DNA of 43,104 nucleotides from Promineifilum sp. (GCA_017983515.1 JAGOBF010000012.1:1-43104), one strand, 5' to 3'; positions 16,221 through 24,667 are shown, counted from the first letter of the stretch. Numbers and translations: made by a program. Notes: a model not told the origin generated them from the letters alone.

Positions 16221-17012
16221 ATGGACAAAATTAGAACCATCGTCAGCAAGGAATGGGCCGAGGTGTTCAAGAATAAGCTCGTGTTATTCACGGTGCTGTT
16301 CTTGCCGGTGGTTCTGGCGATTATCCCGATAGGGATGCTGATCGCTTTTAACCAGATCGACGGCTTTGAGACCGAAATGAGCGACCCGGAGATCATGCAG
16401 TTGGCGGGCCAGATGTGCGCCGGGTTGAACCCAGTGGACTGTACCCTGGTGTACACCCTGAACCTGTTCGTGCTCATGTTCATGATCCTGCCCGTCGCCA
16501 TTCCGGTGACGATTGCCGCCTACAGCATCGTGGGTGAAAAGACGACGCGTAGCCTGGAGCCGCTGCTGGCGACACCCATCACGACCGTTGAGCTGCTAGT
16601 GGCCAAAATTATCGCCGCCGTCGTTCCGGCCATCGCTGCCACATGGCTGGCCTTCGCCATTTTTATGGCTGGGGCGTGGCTGCTGGCGCCTGCGGCCGTG
16701 TTTGCCGAGTTTTTCGATGCCCATTGGCTGTTGGCTATCTTCGTCGTCGCCCCGCTGTTGACCGTCCTGGCGACGTGCATCGCGGTCATCGTCTCCTCGC
16801 GCGTGTCCGACCCGCGCGTGGCCGAGCAGCTGTCGGCCGTGGTCATTCTGCCCTTGATCCTGTTGATTGTCGGCCAGTCGGTGGGGCTTGTTCTAATCGA
16901 CCGCCAACTGATGATCGTGTTGGGCTTGATCGTGCTGGTTCTCGACGTGATCCTCGTCTATCTGGCTATCCGCCTGTTCCAGCGCGAGACGATCCTGACA
17001 CGGTGGAAGTAG
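16221..17012 (+). CDS. ABC-2 type exporter permease
   Basis: 263 aa from the ATG at 16221, which has a GGAGAG site 4 bases upstream; an in-frame start at 16182 would overlap the previous gene. It begins MDKIRTIVSKEWAEVFKNK, the usual cytoplasmic lead of ABC-2 permeases, and has about six membrane helices: near residues 23-45, 85-110, 130-165, 175-200, 212-230 and 232-252. A loop with two Cys (QMCAGLNPVDCTLVY) follows the first helix, outside the membrane. The motif VGEKTTRSLEPLLATPI matches the conserved cytoplasmic loop of NatB/ABC-2 proteins. It works with the upstream ATPase. An intrinsic terminator follows. Confidence 0.9.
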   Translation: MDKIRTIVSKEWAEVFKNKLVLFTVLFLPVVLAIIPIGMLIAFNQIDGFETEMSDPEIMQLAGQMCAGLNPVDCTLVYTLNLFVLMFMILPVAIPVTIAAYSIVGEKTTRSLEPLLATPITTVELLVAKIIAAVVPAIAATWLAFAIFMAGAWLLAPAAVFAEFFDAHWLLAIFVVAPLLTVLATCIAVIVSSRVSDPRVAEQLSAVVILPLILLIVGQSVGLVLIDRQLMIVLGLIVLVLDVILVYLAIRLFQRETILTRWK

Positions 17013-17068
17013 AACTGGTTTGTTGCGGCTGCTGAAGGAAAGGGCATGTCGCGGGGTTGTGGCGGGCA

Positions 17069-17104
17069 AAGAATCGCCGCCACCGGAGGCGATTCTTATT
17101 ATTC
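17069..17104 (+). terminator. Intrinsic terminator of the ABC exporter operon
   Basis: A 10-bp stem AAGAATCGCC/GGCGATTCTT (17069-17078 and 17088-17097) with a 9-base loop and a T-rich tail (ATTATTCT). It lies 56 bases after the permease stop and before the tmRNA promoter. Confidence 0.75.
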
Positions 17105-17129
17105 TCCGATAGACGCCCGGTAGCAGGTA

Positions 17130-17138
17130 TGCTATACT
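17130..17138 (+). promoter_or_regulatory. Extended -10 promoter of tmRNA
   Basis: TGC-TATACT with TATACT at 17133-17138. The mature tmRNA starts 12 bases downstream. No consensus -35 at the right distance. Confidence 0.6.
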
Positions 17139-17150
17139 ATCCTCATATTC

Positions 17151-17563
17151 GGGGATGACTGGCTTCGACGGGGAAGGCTGGCCCTGGATTGCAAGCCGAG
17201 CACGCTTCACATCTCGTAAAACTGGAAGCACACGCATAAGTGCCAATCGCACCAATGCATACAGCGCTCTCCCCATGGCTGCGTAAAGCAACCTAAGGAA
17301 AGCCAGATGTTCCCCTAAACAAGGAACCCGTTCGCTTTTGCTCTCTCGTCGACGGGGCAATTGCGGGCGACACTAATGTCGACGTGCTCCACGGCGATGC
17401 CGATGGCCGTGGCTAGAGATGCCCTCTCGGGGGTGATCGGCTAGGACCGACTGACCCAGTCGATTGGGGCGCCCGGTCACGAAACTAAATAGATCGACTA
17501 AGCTTGTAGACATCTGGAGGTCGAATTTTTCGGACGCGGGTTCGATTCCCGCCATCTCCACCA
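17151..17563 (+). ncRNA. ssrA: tmRNA (transfer-messenger RNA)
   Basis: One-piece tmRNA of 413 bases that rescues stalled ribosomes together with SmpB. The 5' end GGGGATG plus ACTGGCTTCGACGGGG is diagnostic. The 3' end has the T arm GGGTTCGATTCCC and an encoded CCA, and pairs with the 5' end over seven base pairs with one G-U. The tag reading frame runs from 17242 to the TAA at 17284-17286 and encodes ANRTNAYSALPMAA. Pseudoknot-rich sequence fills the rest. The tag end PMAA departs from the common LAA ending. An intrinsic terminator follows 12 bases later. Start and end are set by the acceptor pairing. Confidence 0.96.
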
Positions 17564-17575
17564 TTCGGATATCAT

Positions 17576-17599
17576 AAAAGGTCGCGCAGGCGGCCTTTT
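17576..17599 (+). terminator. Intrinsic terminator of tmRNA
   Basis: AAAAGGTCGC (17576-17585) pairs with GCGGCCTTTT (17590-17599), one G-U pair, 4-base loop. The T run is part of the stem. It starts 12 bases after the CCA end. Confidence 0.8.
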
Positions 17600-17674
17600 G
17601 TGCTATAGGCCAGACGCCGAAATCCCTTTTTAGCCCCCCAGCCACTCCTCGTTAGCCACTTGAATGACACCAGT

Positions 17675-17703
17675 TTGACAGTCCTCGCAACCAACACTAT
17701 AAT
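17675..17703 (+). promoter_or_regulatory. Perfect consensus sigma-70 promoter
   Basis: TTGACA (17675-17680), exactly 17 bases, then TATAAT (17698-17703). This is the only full-consensus promoter I found in the window. No ORF starts nearby; the nearest downstream gene is the peptide-binding protein at 18039, with a terminator-like hairpin in between. Confidence 0.8.
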
Positions 17704-17709
17704 CTGCCC

Positions 17710-17838
17710 TCATTCTAATCTGGCGCTTATCAAAGTGAATCTGATTGAATTCTATTGACATGCTATTTATCGCACGTGCAGTTGGGCACAGCCACAGCCC
17801 TCGGAGTTAATCCTGAGGCGTTTGACTGTGCTTTTTTT
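17710..17838 (+). ncRNA. Candidate short terminated RNA or attenuated leader
   Basis: An RNA of about 130 bases would run from the perfect consensus promoter (start near 17710) to a hairpin with a T7 tail. It contains the palindrome GCACGTGC (17772-17779) and has no credible ORF. It matches no RNA family that I can recognise. It is either a stand-alone small RNA or the attenuated first part of the leader of the peptide importer operon. Confidence 0.5.
17786..17838 (+). terminator. Terminator or attenuator ahead of the peptide importer
   Basis: Outer stem GCACAG/CTGTGC (17786-17791 and 17826-17831) and inner stem CCTCGGA/TCC-T-GAGG (17799-17818), followed directly by seven T residues (17832-17838). 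It sits 200 bases before the start of the binding protein gene. Confidence 0.7.
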
Positions 17839-18038
17839 ATAACTTGTGGTGGAAGATCATACTGTTTAGAGGGGGTGATGCATCTGCCTGAAAATCTGAT
17901 TGCTTGCGGCCGATAAGTCGCAAGGATCACCTCAGTATCGAAGTGAAGACGCCGAATGGCGATCCCCGGGTGTGCTGCTGAAAATTGTCCGGGAATAGTC
18001 TGTAAATCAAGTTAAGTGTTAGAGGAGGACAACCTAAC
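17839..18038 (+). promoter_or_regulatory. Structured 5' leader of the peptide-binding protein gene
   Basis: This 200-base stretch has no gene. Two nested helices are visible: GGTGAT/ATCACC (17874-17879 with 17926-17931) enclosing CTTGCG/CGCAAG (17903-17908 with 17919-17924). Near the gene, TGTTAG (18017-18022) can pair with CTAACA (18034-18039), which places the strong AGGAGG Shine-Dalgarno (18023-18028) in a hairpin loop with the start codon at the stem. This may be a riboswitch-like or protein-bound leader; no known class was recognised. Confidence 0.45.
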
Positions 18039-20009
18039 ATGTCGAAGAAAGTATGGGTGCTTGTTGCCCTGTTTGTGTTAGTCGGCGCTGCGGTGTTGGT
18101 AGCTTGCCAGCCTGCGGCCCAGACGGTTGAAGTGACCCGCGTGGTGACCGAGACCATCACCGAAGAAGGCCAGGCTGTCGAAGTGACCCGCATCGTTGAG
18201 CAGGTCGTCGAAGTGACTGCTGCCCCGACCGAGGCCCCGGCCCAGCCGAAAGACCTGGTGATCTGCCAGTCTCAGGAGCCGGAGACCCTCTACCCCTATG
18301 GCGGCTCGATGCTCGCCGCCAGCAACGTCCAACACGCGATTTTTGAGAACTATATCACCACGCTCTCCTATGACTTCCAGGCCGCCGCGCTTGAGAAGCT
18401 GCCGAGCCTCGAGGACGGCGATGCGGTACTCAGTGCCGTGGAAGTCAACACGGGTGACGTCGTTCTGAAAGCTGACGATACCGTCGGCGAGCTTGCTGAA
18501 GGCGACGTGATCAAGAATACCGATGGCGAAGAAGTGACCTTCGACGGCACGCCGGTCATGATGGACCAGCTGACAGTCGATTTCACGATGAAGCCCACCG
18601 TGTGGTCCGATGGTACGCCGGTCAACGCCAGCGACTCCGTCTATAGCTTCAACCTGCTCCTGGAGCCGGATACGCCGAGTACCAAGTACACCGCCGAGCG
18701 CACCGCCACCTATGAGGCCACGGGCGACTTGAGCACGCGCTGGACGGGCCTGCCCGGCTTCCGCGATGCGACCTACTTTATCAACTTCTGGCAGCCGTAT
18801 CCCGAGCATATCTGGGGCGCCTTCAGCGCCGCCGAGCTGCTTGAGGCTGAAGAATCCAGCCGCCTGCCCATCGGCGACGGCCCGTTCGTGATCGAAGAAT
18901 GGATTGCCGGCGACAGCATCCGCATGACCAAGAACGAGAACTACTGGCGCGCTGATGAGGGTCTGCCCTATCTGGACAGCGTCACCTTCAAGTTCATCCC
19001 CGACACCAACCAGTTGTTGGCCCAGGTGCTCTCCGGCCAGTGCGACATCGTGCCCGAGCCGGGTCTCGAAGTCTCCGACGCGCCGTTCCTGACCGAAGCC
19101 GAAGCGTCCGGCCTGTTGGTGCCCTACTTCCAGACCGGCACGACCTTCCAGCACATTGACTTCGCCGTCGATACCTACGGCGATTACACCGACACCCGTT
19201 ACGACTGGTTCGAGGACGTGCGCGTCCGCCAGGCCATGACGATGTGCACCGACCGCCAGAGCATGGTCGATAACCTGCTGTTCGGCCGTTCGGAGATCAT
19301 CCACACCTACATCCCCAGCGTTCACCCGCTTTACCCGACCGAGGGCCTGACGGAATGGCCCTTCGATCCTGAAGCGGCCAACGCCCTGCTGGATGAGGCT
19401 GGGTTCGTCGATACCGACGGCGATGGTCTCCGCGAAAGCCCCGACGGTTCGCCTTTTGTCCCGACCCTGGGCACGACGGCCGGCAACGTGCTGCGCGCCG
19501 GCATGACCCAGATCTTTAAGGAGAACCAGGCGGCCTGCGGCATCGACGTGGAACTCTACACCCTGCCCGCCAGCGAATGGTTTGCCGATGGGCCGGAAGG
19601 GCCGCTGTTCGGCCGCCAGTATGACCTCGGTCTGTTCGCCTGGCTGACCGGTGTGCAGCCCGCTTGCGAGCTGTACATGGGTTCGCAGGTTCCCGGCCCG
19701 GCCGATGAAGTTAACGAGAAGACCGGCCTGCCCTATGGCAGTGGTTGGGGCGGCCAGAACAATACCGGCTGGGTAAACGCAGAGTACGACGCGGCCTGTG
19801 CCCAGGCCCTTGGCTCGCTGCCCGGCACGCCGGAGTACAGCGAAGCCCACATCCTGGCCCAGCAGATCTTCTCGCAGGAAGTCCCGGTCATCCCGGTATT
19901 CCTGAGCGTGAAGACCGGCGTCACCCGGCCCGAAGTTCTGAACTACGGCATCGACCCGACCCAGAACTCCCACCTGTATAACATCGCCGAGATCGATCTC
20001 CAGCAATAA
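18039..20009 (+). CDS. ABC transporter peptide-binding lipoprotein (SBP family 5)
   Basis: 656 aa extracellular solute receptor. Signal helix at 5-20, lipobox LVAC with lipid-attached Cys23. A linker follows with repeated VEVTR motifs (VEVTRVV, VEVTRIV, VEVT), then a Pro/Ala stretch. The SBP_bac_5 domain runs from about residue 70 (LVICQSQEPETLYPYGGSM) to the end and includes WSDGTPVNASDSVYSFNLLL and NENYWRADEGLPYLDSVTF, both characteristic. It captures oligopeptides, dipeptides or possibly sugars or nickel for the permease encoded next. AGGAGG lies 10 bases before the ATG. A long structured leader precedes it and a strong hairpin follows it, which fits higher expression than the downstream permeases. 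Confidence 0.93.
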   Translation: MSKKVWVLVALFVLVGAAVLVACQPAAQTVEVTRVVTETITEEGQAVEVTRIVEQVVEVTAAPTEAPAQPKDLVICQSQEPETLYPYGGSMLAASNVQHAIFENYITTLSYDFQAAALEKLPSLEDGDAVLSAVEVNTGDVVLKADDTVGELAEGDVIKNTDGEEVTFDGTPVMMDQLTVDFTMKPTVWSDGTPVNASDSVYSFNLLLEPDTPSTKYTAERTATYEATGDLSTRWTGLPGFRDATYFINFWQPYPEHIWGAFSAAELLEAEESSRLPIGDGPFVIEEWIAGDSIRMTKNENYWRADEGLPYLDSVTFKFIPDTNQLLAQVLSGQCDIVPEPGLEVSDAPFLTEAEASGLLVPYFQTGTTFQHIDFAVDTYGDYTDTRYDWFEDVRVRQAMTMCTDRQSMVDNLLFGRSEIIHTYIPSVHPLYPTEGLTEWPFDPEAANALLDEAGFVDTDGDGLRESPDGSPFVPTLGTTAGNVLRAGMTQIFKENQAACGIDVELYTLPASEWFADGPEGPLFGRQYDLGLFAWLTGVQPACELYMGSQVPGPADEVNEKTGLPYGSGWGGQNNTGWVNAEYDAACAQALGSLPGTPEYSEAHILAQQIFSQEVPVIPVFLSVKTGVTRPEVLNYGIDPTQNSHLYNIAEIDLQQ

Positions 20010-20030
20010 GGATCGATCGGATGTAAAGTA

Positions 20031-20066
20031 GATATGGCGGCGGCGCGACAGCGTCGCCGCCATGTC
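20031..20066 (+). promoter_or_regulatory. Strong intercistronic hairpin after the binding protein gene
   Basis: A 16-bp stem with two G-U pairs (20031-20046 with 20051-20066) and a GACA loop, 22 bases after the binding-protein stop, without a T run. Such hairpins protect the upstream mRNA or reduce read-through, raising the ratio of binding protein to transporter. Confidence 0.65.
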
Positions 20067-20139
20067 TATCCTTGATGCCACTCCGGCCTGAGTCAGATCG
20101 TTATGACCAGGCGCGACGGTGGCATCGGTTTCCGACAGT

Positions 20140-20148
20140 TGCTATAAT
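20140..20148 (+). promoter_or_regulatory. Candidate internal extended -10 promoter before the DppB-type gene
   Basis: TGC-TATAAT with a consensus -10 (20143-20148) and no clear -35, 135 bases before the permease start. It could give the permease and ATPase genes separate expression. Confidence 0.45.
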
Positions 20149-20283
20149 TTCCCATCGTATCCGGGTGCTGATTTTCGTGTCTGTCAATTGAATCATTGTG
20201 TCTTTGTACAGGTAGCAAGCTGCTGTTGCTCCATCGCCGTTCGAATTTACGTCGGTGCATCGCGACACTTGTGGAGGTGATTG

Positions 20284-21471
20284 ATGACCGCCTATCTTAT
20301 TCGCCGTAGCCTGCAAATGATCATGGTCGTCATTTTGGCGACCATCGCAATTTTCGCTCTCCTGAATGCCGTGCCGGGCGGGCCTCTTTCGGGTTTGAAC
20401 ATGGCCGTCGGTGCCAAAAACCGCATGAGTCCTCAGGAAATCGCCCGCATCGAGCAGACCCTGGGTCTGAACAAGCCTTTTTATCTTTCCTATCTGACCT
20501 GGCTGTTGGGCGAAGACTGGCTTGATGAGGTCGGCAACATCATTGGTAACCCCGGCAATGCCGAGAAAATGCCCACCACGGGCACATGGGCCGATTTGCA
20601 ATCGCCCAAGTGTTCTGCGGTCGGCGGCACCAACCGGGGCACGGAGGAAGGCAAGCGGCCGCCTTGCGGCCGGGGAGTGATGCGGTGGGACTGGGGCGAA
20701 TCATGGAAATTGGCCCGCGGCCAAACAGTCACCAGCGTCATCGGCAGTCGTATTAAAAACACGCTGATCCTCATGTCTACCGTGACGATTATCTCACTGC
20801 TCGTCGCCATCCCGATTGGCATCATCTCGGCCGTCCGCCAATATTCCAAGATGGACTACGCCGTCACCACCTTCAGCTTCTTCGGCATCGCCATGCCCGT
20901 CTTCTGGTTTGGCTTGCTGATGATCATCCTGTTCACGCTCAAATTTCGAGAATGGGGCTTGCCCTATTTTCCCTCCGGCGACGTGTTCACGACGCGCGTC
21001 ACGCCGGGCAGCATCCAGGACGTGCTGGGCATCACTCCCTACACGCTGGCCGACCGGATCGTCCATCTGTTCCTGCCGGTCACCGTGCTGACGCTGCTCT
21101 ACCTGGCCGGCTGGAGTCGCTTCATGCGCTCCTCCATGCTGGAAGTGTTGCGCCAGGATTACGTGCGCACGGCGCGCGCCAAGGGCCTCCACGAGCGCGC
21201 GGTCATTGCCAAACACGCCGCCCGCAATGCGCTGATTCCGCTCATCACCATTGTGGTGTTCCAGATTCCGGGCATCTTCAGCGGCGCTATCCTGACCGAG
21301 ACCATCTTCAATTATCCCGGCATGGGGCGGTTGTTTATCGATGCGCTCGGCCGCGATGACTGGCCCATCGTGATGGCTATCCTGTTCATCACCGCCATCC
21401 TGGTCGTCATCGCCACGCTTGTCGGCGACATTCTCTATACCATCGTCGACCCGCGCATTCGGTTTGATTAA
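20284..21471 (+). CDS. Peptide ABC transporter permease, DppB/OppB type
   Basis: 395 aa from the ATG at 20284, with GGAGGTGA upstream; a TTG directly before it is less likely. The N-terminal helix (residues 8-30) carries the usual opening TAYLIRRSLQMIMVVILATI. The core permease domain has helices from about 160 onward and the EAA-type loop near residue 298 (DYVRTARAKGLHERAV). Between residues 75 and 145 there is a long extracytoplasmic insertion with two Cys (SPKCSAVGG, KRPPCGRG) that ordinary DppB proteins lack. It forms the channel with the DppC-type partner, whose gene starts 19 bases later. Confidence 0.93.
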   Translation: MTAYLIRRSLQMIMVVILATIAIFALLNAVPGGPLSGLNMAVGAKNRMSPQEIARIEQTLGLNKPFYLSYLTWLLGEDWLDEVGNIIGNPGNAEKMPTTGTWADLQSPKCSAVGGTNRGTEEGKRPPCGRGVMRWDWGESWKLARGQTVTSVIGSRIKNTLILMSTVTIISLLVAIPIGIISAVRQYSKMDYAVTTFSFFGIAMPVFWFGLLMIILFTLKFREWGLPYFPSGDVFTTRVTPGSIQDVLGITPYTLADRIVHLFLPVTVLTLLYLAGWSRFMRSSMLEVLRQDYVRTARAKGLHERAVIAKHAARNALIPLITIVVFQIPGIFSGAILTETIFNYPGMGRLFIDALGRDDWPIVMAILFITAILVVIATLVGDILYTIVDPRIRFD

Positions 21472-21490
21472 TGGGAAAGGGGGAAATTCC

Positions 21491-22468
21491 ATGTCCGTAG
21501 CTGAAATTGATATTAGCAGCCTTCAGGCCGAAGCCCTTCTAACCGGCAAGCCGGAGCCGCTTCTGCTGACCTACTGGAGGCGTTTGCGGCGCCACCGCCT
21601 GGCGACGGCCAGCCTTATTGCGCTGATCCTCATCATATTGTCGGTCATCCTGGGGCCGATCATCTTGTCGCGCATGACGTATTTCAACATCGCCCAGAAT
21701 CAGGAAATGAATTACGCCCGCGATACCCAGGATTTGCGCAATATCAATGCCGCGCCCTCGCTGGAACACCCGATGGGCACCGACGAGTTGGGTCGCGACG
21801 TGCTTTTCCGCATCCTGATGGCCGGCCGGCTGTCGCTGTTTATCGCCTTCACCGTGGTCATTCTGTCCGAGTCGTTCGGCATGTTTCTGGGGTCGGTTTC
21901 GGGTTACTATGGCGGCCGTACGGATAGCCTGATCCAGCGTCTGACGGAATTCGTCATCATCCTGCCCACCTTACCGCTGCTGTTGACACTGTCATCGATT
22001 TTGCGAGACTTGCAGATCCCGTTTCTGCCGGCCGAATGGGGTCAGGCCGTGGTTATCATCGCCATCCTGACCATTTTCGGTTGGACGGGCTCGTGCCGTT
22101 TGTCGCGTGGCATGGTGCTGAGCCTGCGCAATCAGGAGTTTACCGAAGCTTCGCGCGCGTTGGGGATGTCGAATCTCCAGATCATTTCCCGGCACATGAT
22201 GCCCAACGCCCTGCCGCCGATCATCGTCAACGCCTCGCTGGCGCTGGGCGGCGTCATCGTGCTGGAGTCGGCCCTCAGCTTTTTGGGCTTCGGCATCCAG
22301 CCGCCGGTCGCCACCTGGGGCAACATGCTCCAGGGCGTGCAGAAAGACATGTTCACCGCGCCGTGGAAGGCGCTCTATCCCGGTTTAATGATCTTCGTCA
22401 CCACGCTGGCCTTCAACTATTTGGGCGACGGCCTGCGCGACGCGATCGACCCGCGCCTCAAACTGTAG
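21491..22468 (+). CDS. Peptide ABC transporter permease, DppC/OppC type
   Basis: 325 aa from the ATG at 21491 (GGGGGA 8 bases upstream); an upstream in-frame start at 21419 would overlap the DppB-type gene by over 50 bases. A cytoplasmic N-terminus leads to the first helix (ASLIALILIILSVILGPII). The OppC signature HPMGTDELGRDVLFRILMAG follows and then five further helices. The EAA loop is EASRALGMSNLQIISRHMMPN, which docks on the ATPases. The C-terminal LGDGLRDAIDPRLKL is the family ending. It is the second half of the channel in the five-gene importer operon. Confidence 0.94.
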   Translation: MSVAEIDISSLQAEALLTGKPEPLLLTYWRRLRRHRLATASLIALILIILSVILGPIILSRMTYFNIAQNQEMNYARDTQDLRNINAAPSLEHPMGTDELGRDVLFRILMAGRLSLFIAFTVVILSESFGMFLGSVSGYYGGRTDSLIQRLTEFVIILPTLPLLLTLSSILRDLQIPFLPAEWGQAVVIIAILTIFGWTGSCRLSRGMVLSLRNQEFTEASRALGMSNLQIISRHMMPNALPPIIVNASLALGGVIVLESALSFLGFGIQPPVATWGNMLQGVQKDMFTAPWKALYPGLMIFVTTLAFNYLGDGLRDAIDPRLKL

Positions 22469-22500
22469 GGCGGACTATCAGGGGAGTGAAATAGACCATC

Positions 22501-23553
22501 GTGGAAAACGACAATAACGTCATACTCGAAATCAAGAATTTGCACACCCAGTTTTTCACCGAGGCGGGTGTGGTTCGGGCCGTGGACGGCATCGACTTCA
22601 GCGTCAAGCGCGGCGAAGTCGTCGGCATTGTGGGCGAATCGGGCTGCGGCAAGAGCGTGACTTCGCTCTCCATCATGCGCCTGATCAGCCAACCGGGCAA
22701 AATCGTCGAGGGTCAGATCATCTTCGACAATCAGGATTTGGTGGAGCTGCCCGAGTCGCGGATGGTCGAAATTCGCGGCAATCGCGTCTCGATGATCTTC
22801 CAGCAGCCGCAAAGCAGCCTCAACCCCGTCTTTCGGGTAGGCGATCAATTGTCGGAGGTGCTGCAAATTCACCAGGATGTTGGCAAGGAGCTGGGCGAGA
22901 AACGAGCCATCGAACTGCTGGCGATGGTCGGCGTGCCCGACCCGGAGTCGCGCGTTAAGGCCTTTCCCCACGAGTTGTCGGGCGGCATGGCCCAGCGCGT
23001 GATGATCGCTATGGCCCTGGCCTGCGTGCCGGAGTTGCTGATCGCCGACGAACCGACGACGGCGCTCGACGTGACAATCCAGGCTCAAATTCTGGACCTT
23101 ATGCGCAACCTGCGCACGAAAATGGACACGGCCATCATCCTGATCACCCATGACCTGGGCGTCGTGGCCGAGATGTGCGACCGCGTCAACGTCATGTACG
23201 CCGGCCGCATCGTCGAGCAGGCGCCGGTCACCGCACTGTTCAAGACCCCCAAGCACCCCTACACCGATGCCCTAATTGGCTCGACGCCGGTTCTGGGCCA
23301 CGCCGACAAGCCTCTGACGACGATCCCCGGCTCGGTGCCCAATCTCATCGATCTGCCCCCGGGTTGCAAATTCTCGCCGCGCTGTGTGGCGCGACTGCAA
23401 TATGGACTGGAAATCTGCCTTCATGAAGAGCCTGAGCTTACCTTACTGTCCCCCGGACACACGGTGCGCTGCTGGTTGTATGAAGATATCCCTGAAATGA
23501 AAGACGCCCCTCCTGCCCTGTGGCGTGCTGTTCGGCTGGAAGCGACAAGCTGA
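22501..23553 (+). CDS. Peptide ABC transporter ATP-binding protein, DppD/OppD type
   Basis: 350 aa. The GTG at 22501 is the only sensible start: an earlier GTG at 22486 runs into a stop. The Shine-Dalgarno (GGGGAG, 22481-22486) is unusually far away, about 14 bases. Walker A GESGCGKS is near residue 44; the signature [15 protein letters not shown] and Walker [13 protein letters not shown] follow, then [15 protein letters not shown]. The C-terminal oligopeptide module starts around residue 250 and includes [14 protein letters not shown] with Cys residues of the kind that bind a Fe-S cluster in DppD-type proteins. Together with the next gene it forms the ATPase heterodimer. Confidence 0.94.
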   Translation: MENDNNVILEIKNLHTQFFTEAGVVRAVDGIDFSVKRGEVVGIVGESGCGKSVTSLSIMRLISQPGKIVEGQIIFDNQDLVELPESRMVEIRGNRVSMIFQQPQSSLNPVFRVGDQLSEVLQIHQDVGKELGEKRAIELLAMVGVPDPESRVKAFPHELSGGMAQRVMIAMALACVPELLIADEPTTALDVTIQAQILDLMRNLRTKMDTAIILITHDLGVVAEMCDRVNVMYAGRIVEQAPVTALFKTPKHPYTDALIGSTPVLGHADKPLTTIPGSVPNLIDLPPGCKFSPRCVARLQYGLEICLHEEPELTLLSPGHTVRCWLYEDIPEMKDAPPALWRAVRLEATS

Positions 23554-23563
23554 GGAGAATCGG

Positions 23564-24661
23564 ATGCTCGATCAGATTAGCCAACAAGAAATGACGGTGG
23601 CCGCGCCGCCGCGAAAGAAATTTATCGAGGTCAATAACCTCGTGAAGTATTTCCCGGTGCGCTCCGGGTTGATGCAGCGCGTCCAGGCCTGGGTCAAGGC
23701 CGTGGATGATGTCTCTTTTTTCATCAACGAGGGCGAGACATTCGGCCTGGTGGGTGAATCGGGCTGCGGCAAGACAACCGTCGGCCGCACCATCCTGCGC
23801 CTCATCCCCGCCACGTCCGGTGAGGTGATCATGGACGGCAAGAACGTCTTCGAACTCAACTCGACCGAGTTGAAGAAGATGCGCGCCGACATGCAGATCA
23901 TTTTTCAGGACCCCTACTCGTCTTTAGACCCGCGCATGCCCATCGGCGAGAGCATTGCCGAAGGGCTGCGAGTGCACACCAACAAGAGCGGCCAGGAGCG
24001 CTACGACATCGTGGCCGAGATGCTGACGCGCGTCGGTATGCGCGCCGAACACGCCCGGCGCTATCCGCATGAATTTTCGGGCGGACAGCGGCAGCGCATC
24101 GGCATTGCTCGCGCGCTGGCCCTGCGGCCGAAGTTCATCGTCTGCGACGAGCCGGTTTCGGCCCTCGACGTGTCCATCCAGGCCCAGGTACTCAATATTT
24201 TGCGCGAACTCCAGCGCGATTTCGGGCTGACCTACCTGTTCATCGCTCATAACCTGAGCGTCGTCGAGCACTTTAGCGAGCGCGTCGGCGTTATGTATCT
24301 GGGCAAGATGGTGGAGATGGCGCCCCGTGACCTGCTCTATTCAGACCCGCTCCATCCCTATACCCAGGCCCTGATGTCGGCTATCCCCGTCCCCGACCCG
24401 ACCTACAAGCGCCAGCGCATCATCCTTGAGGGCGACGTTCCCAGCCCGCTGAACCCGCCCGCCGGCTGCCGCTTCCACACCCGTTGTCCCATCGCCTTCG
24501 ATCTATGCTCCCAGGTAGAGCCGCCTTTCAAGGACTATGGCGGCGGCCATTACGCCGCCTGCCATTGGCTGGAAGTGGGCGATCATGGCGCGAGCAAGCT
24601 GACGGTCGAGAATATCGCCGCCAAGAAAGGCCGGGATATTGCTCTGAAGGTAATCCACTAA
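23564..24661 (+). CDS. Peptide ABC transporter ATP-binding protein, DppF/OppF type
   Basis: 365 aa from the ATG at 23564, with GAGGAG at the stop of the previous gene; an upstream in-frame start at 23525 overlaps that gene. It begins with a short polar leader and then [17 protein letters not shown], the usual DppF opening. Walker A is GESGCGKTT (about 75-83), signature [15 protein letters not shown], Walker [13 protein letters not shown], and [14 protein letters not shown]. The C-terminal oligopeptide module contains [18 protein letters not shown]. It is the last gene of the importer operon, and a strong terminator follows 6 bases after the stop. Confidence 0.94.
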   Translation: MLDQISQQEMTVAAPPRKKFIEVNNLVKYFPVRSGLMQRVQAWVKAVDDVSFFINEGETFGLVGESGCGKTTVGRTILRLIPATSGEVIMDGKNVFELNSTELKKMRADMQIIFQDPYSSLDPRMPIGESIAEGLRVHTNKSGQERYDIVAEMLTRVGMRAEHARRYPHEFSGGQRQRIGIARALALRPKFIVCDEPVSALDVSIQAQVLNILRELQRDFGLTYLFIAHNLSVVEHFSERVGVMYLGKMVEMAPRDLLYSDPLHPYTQALMSAIPVPDPTYKRQRIILEGDVPSPLNPPAGCRFHTRCPIAFDLCSQVEPPFKDYGGGHYAACHWLEVGDHGASKLTVENIAAKKGRDIALKVIH

Positions 24662-24667
24662 TTCAGG

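Noticed and set aside
16893..17360. A 155-aa minus-strand ORF spanning the exporter end and the tmRNA
   Set aside because: Crosses a permease, a terminator, a promoter and the tmRNA 5' half; not compatible with a real gene.
17373..17645. Minus-strand ORF containing MAGIEPASE
   Set aside because: It is antisense to the tmRNA 3' end. The MAGIEPAS string is the well-known false translation of tRNA-like 3' ends in reverse; not a gene.
18078..20081. A 667-aa minus-strand ORF
   Set aside because: A complete shadow of the peptide-binding lipoprotein gene, which has a lipobox, Shine-Dalgarno and clear family motifs. The reverse translation has no recognisable domain.
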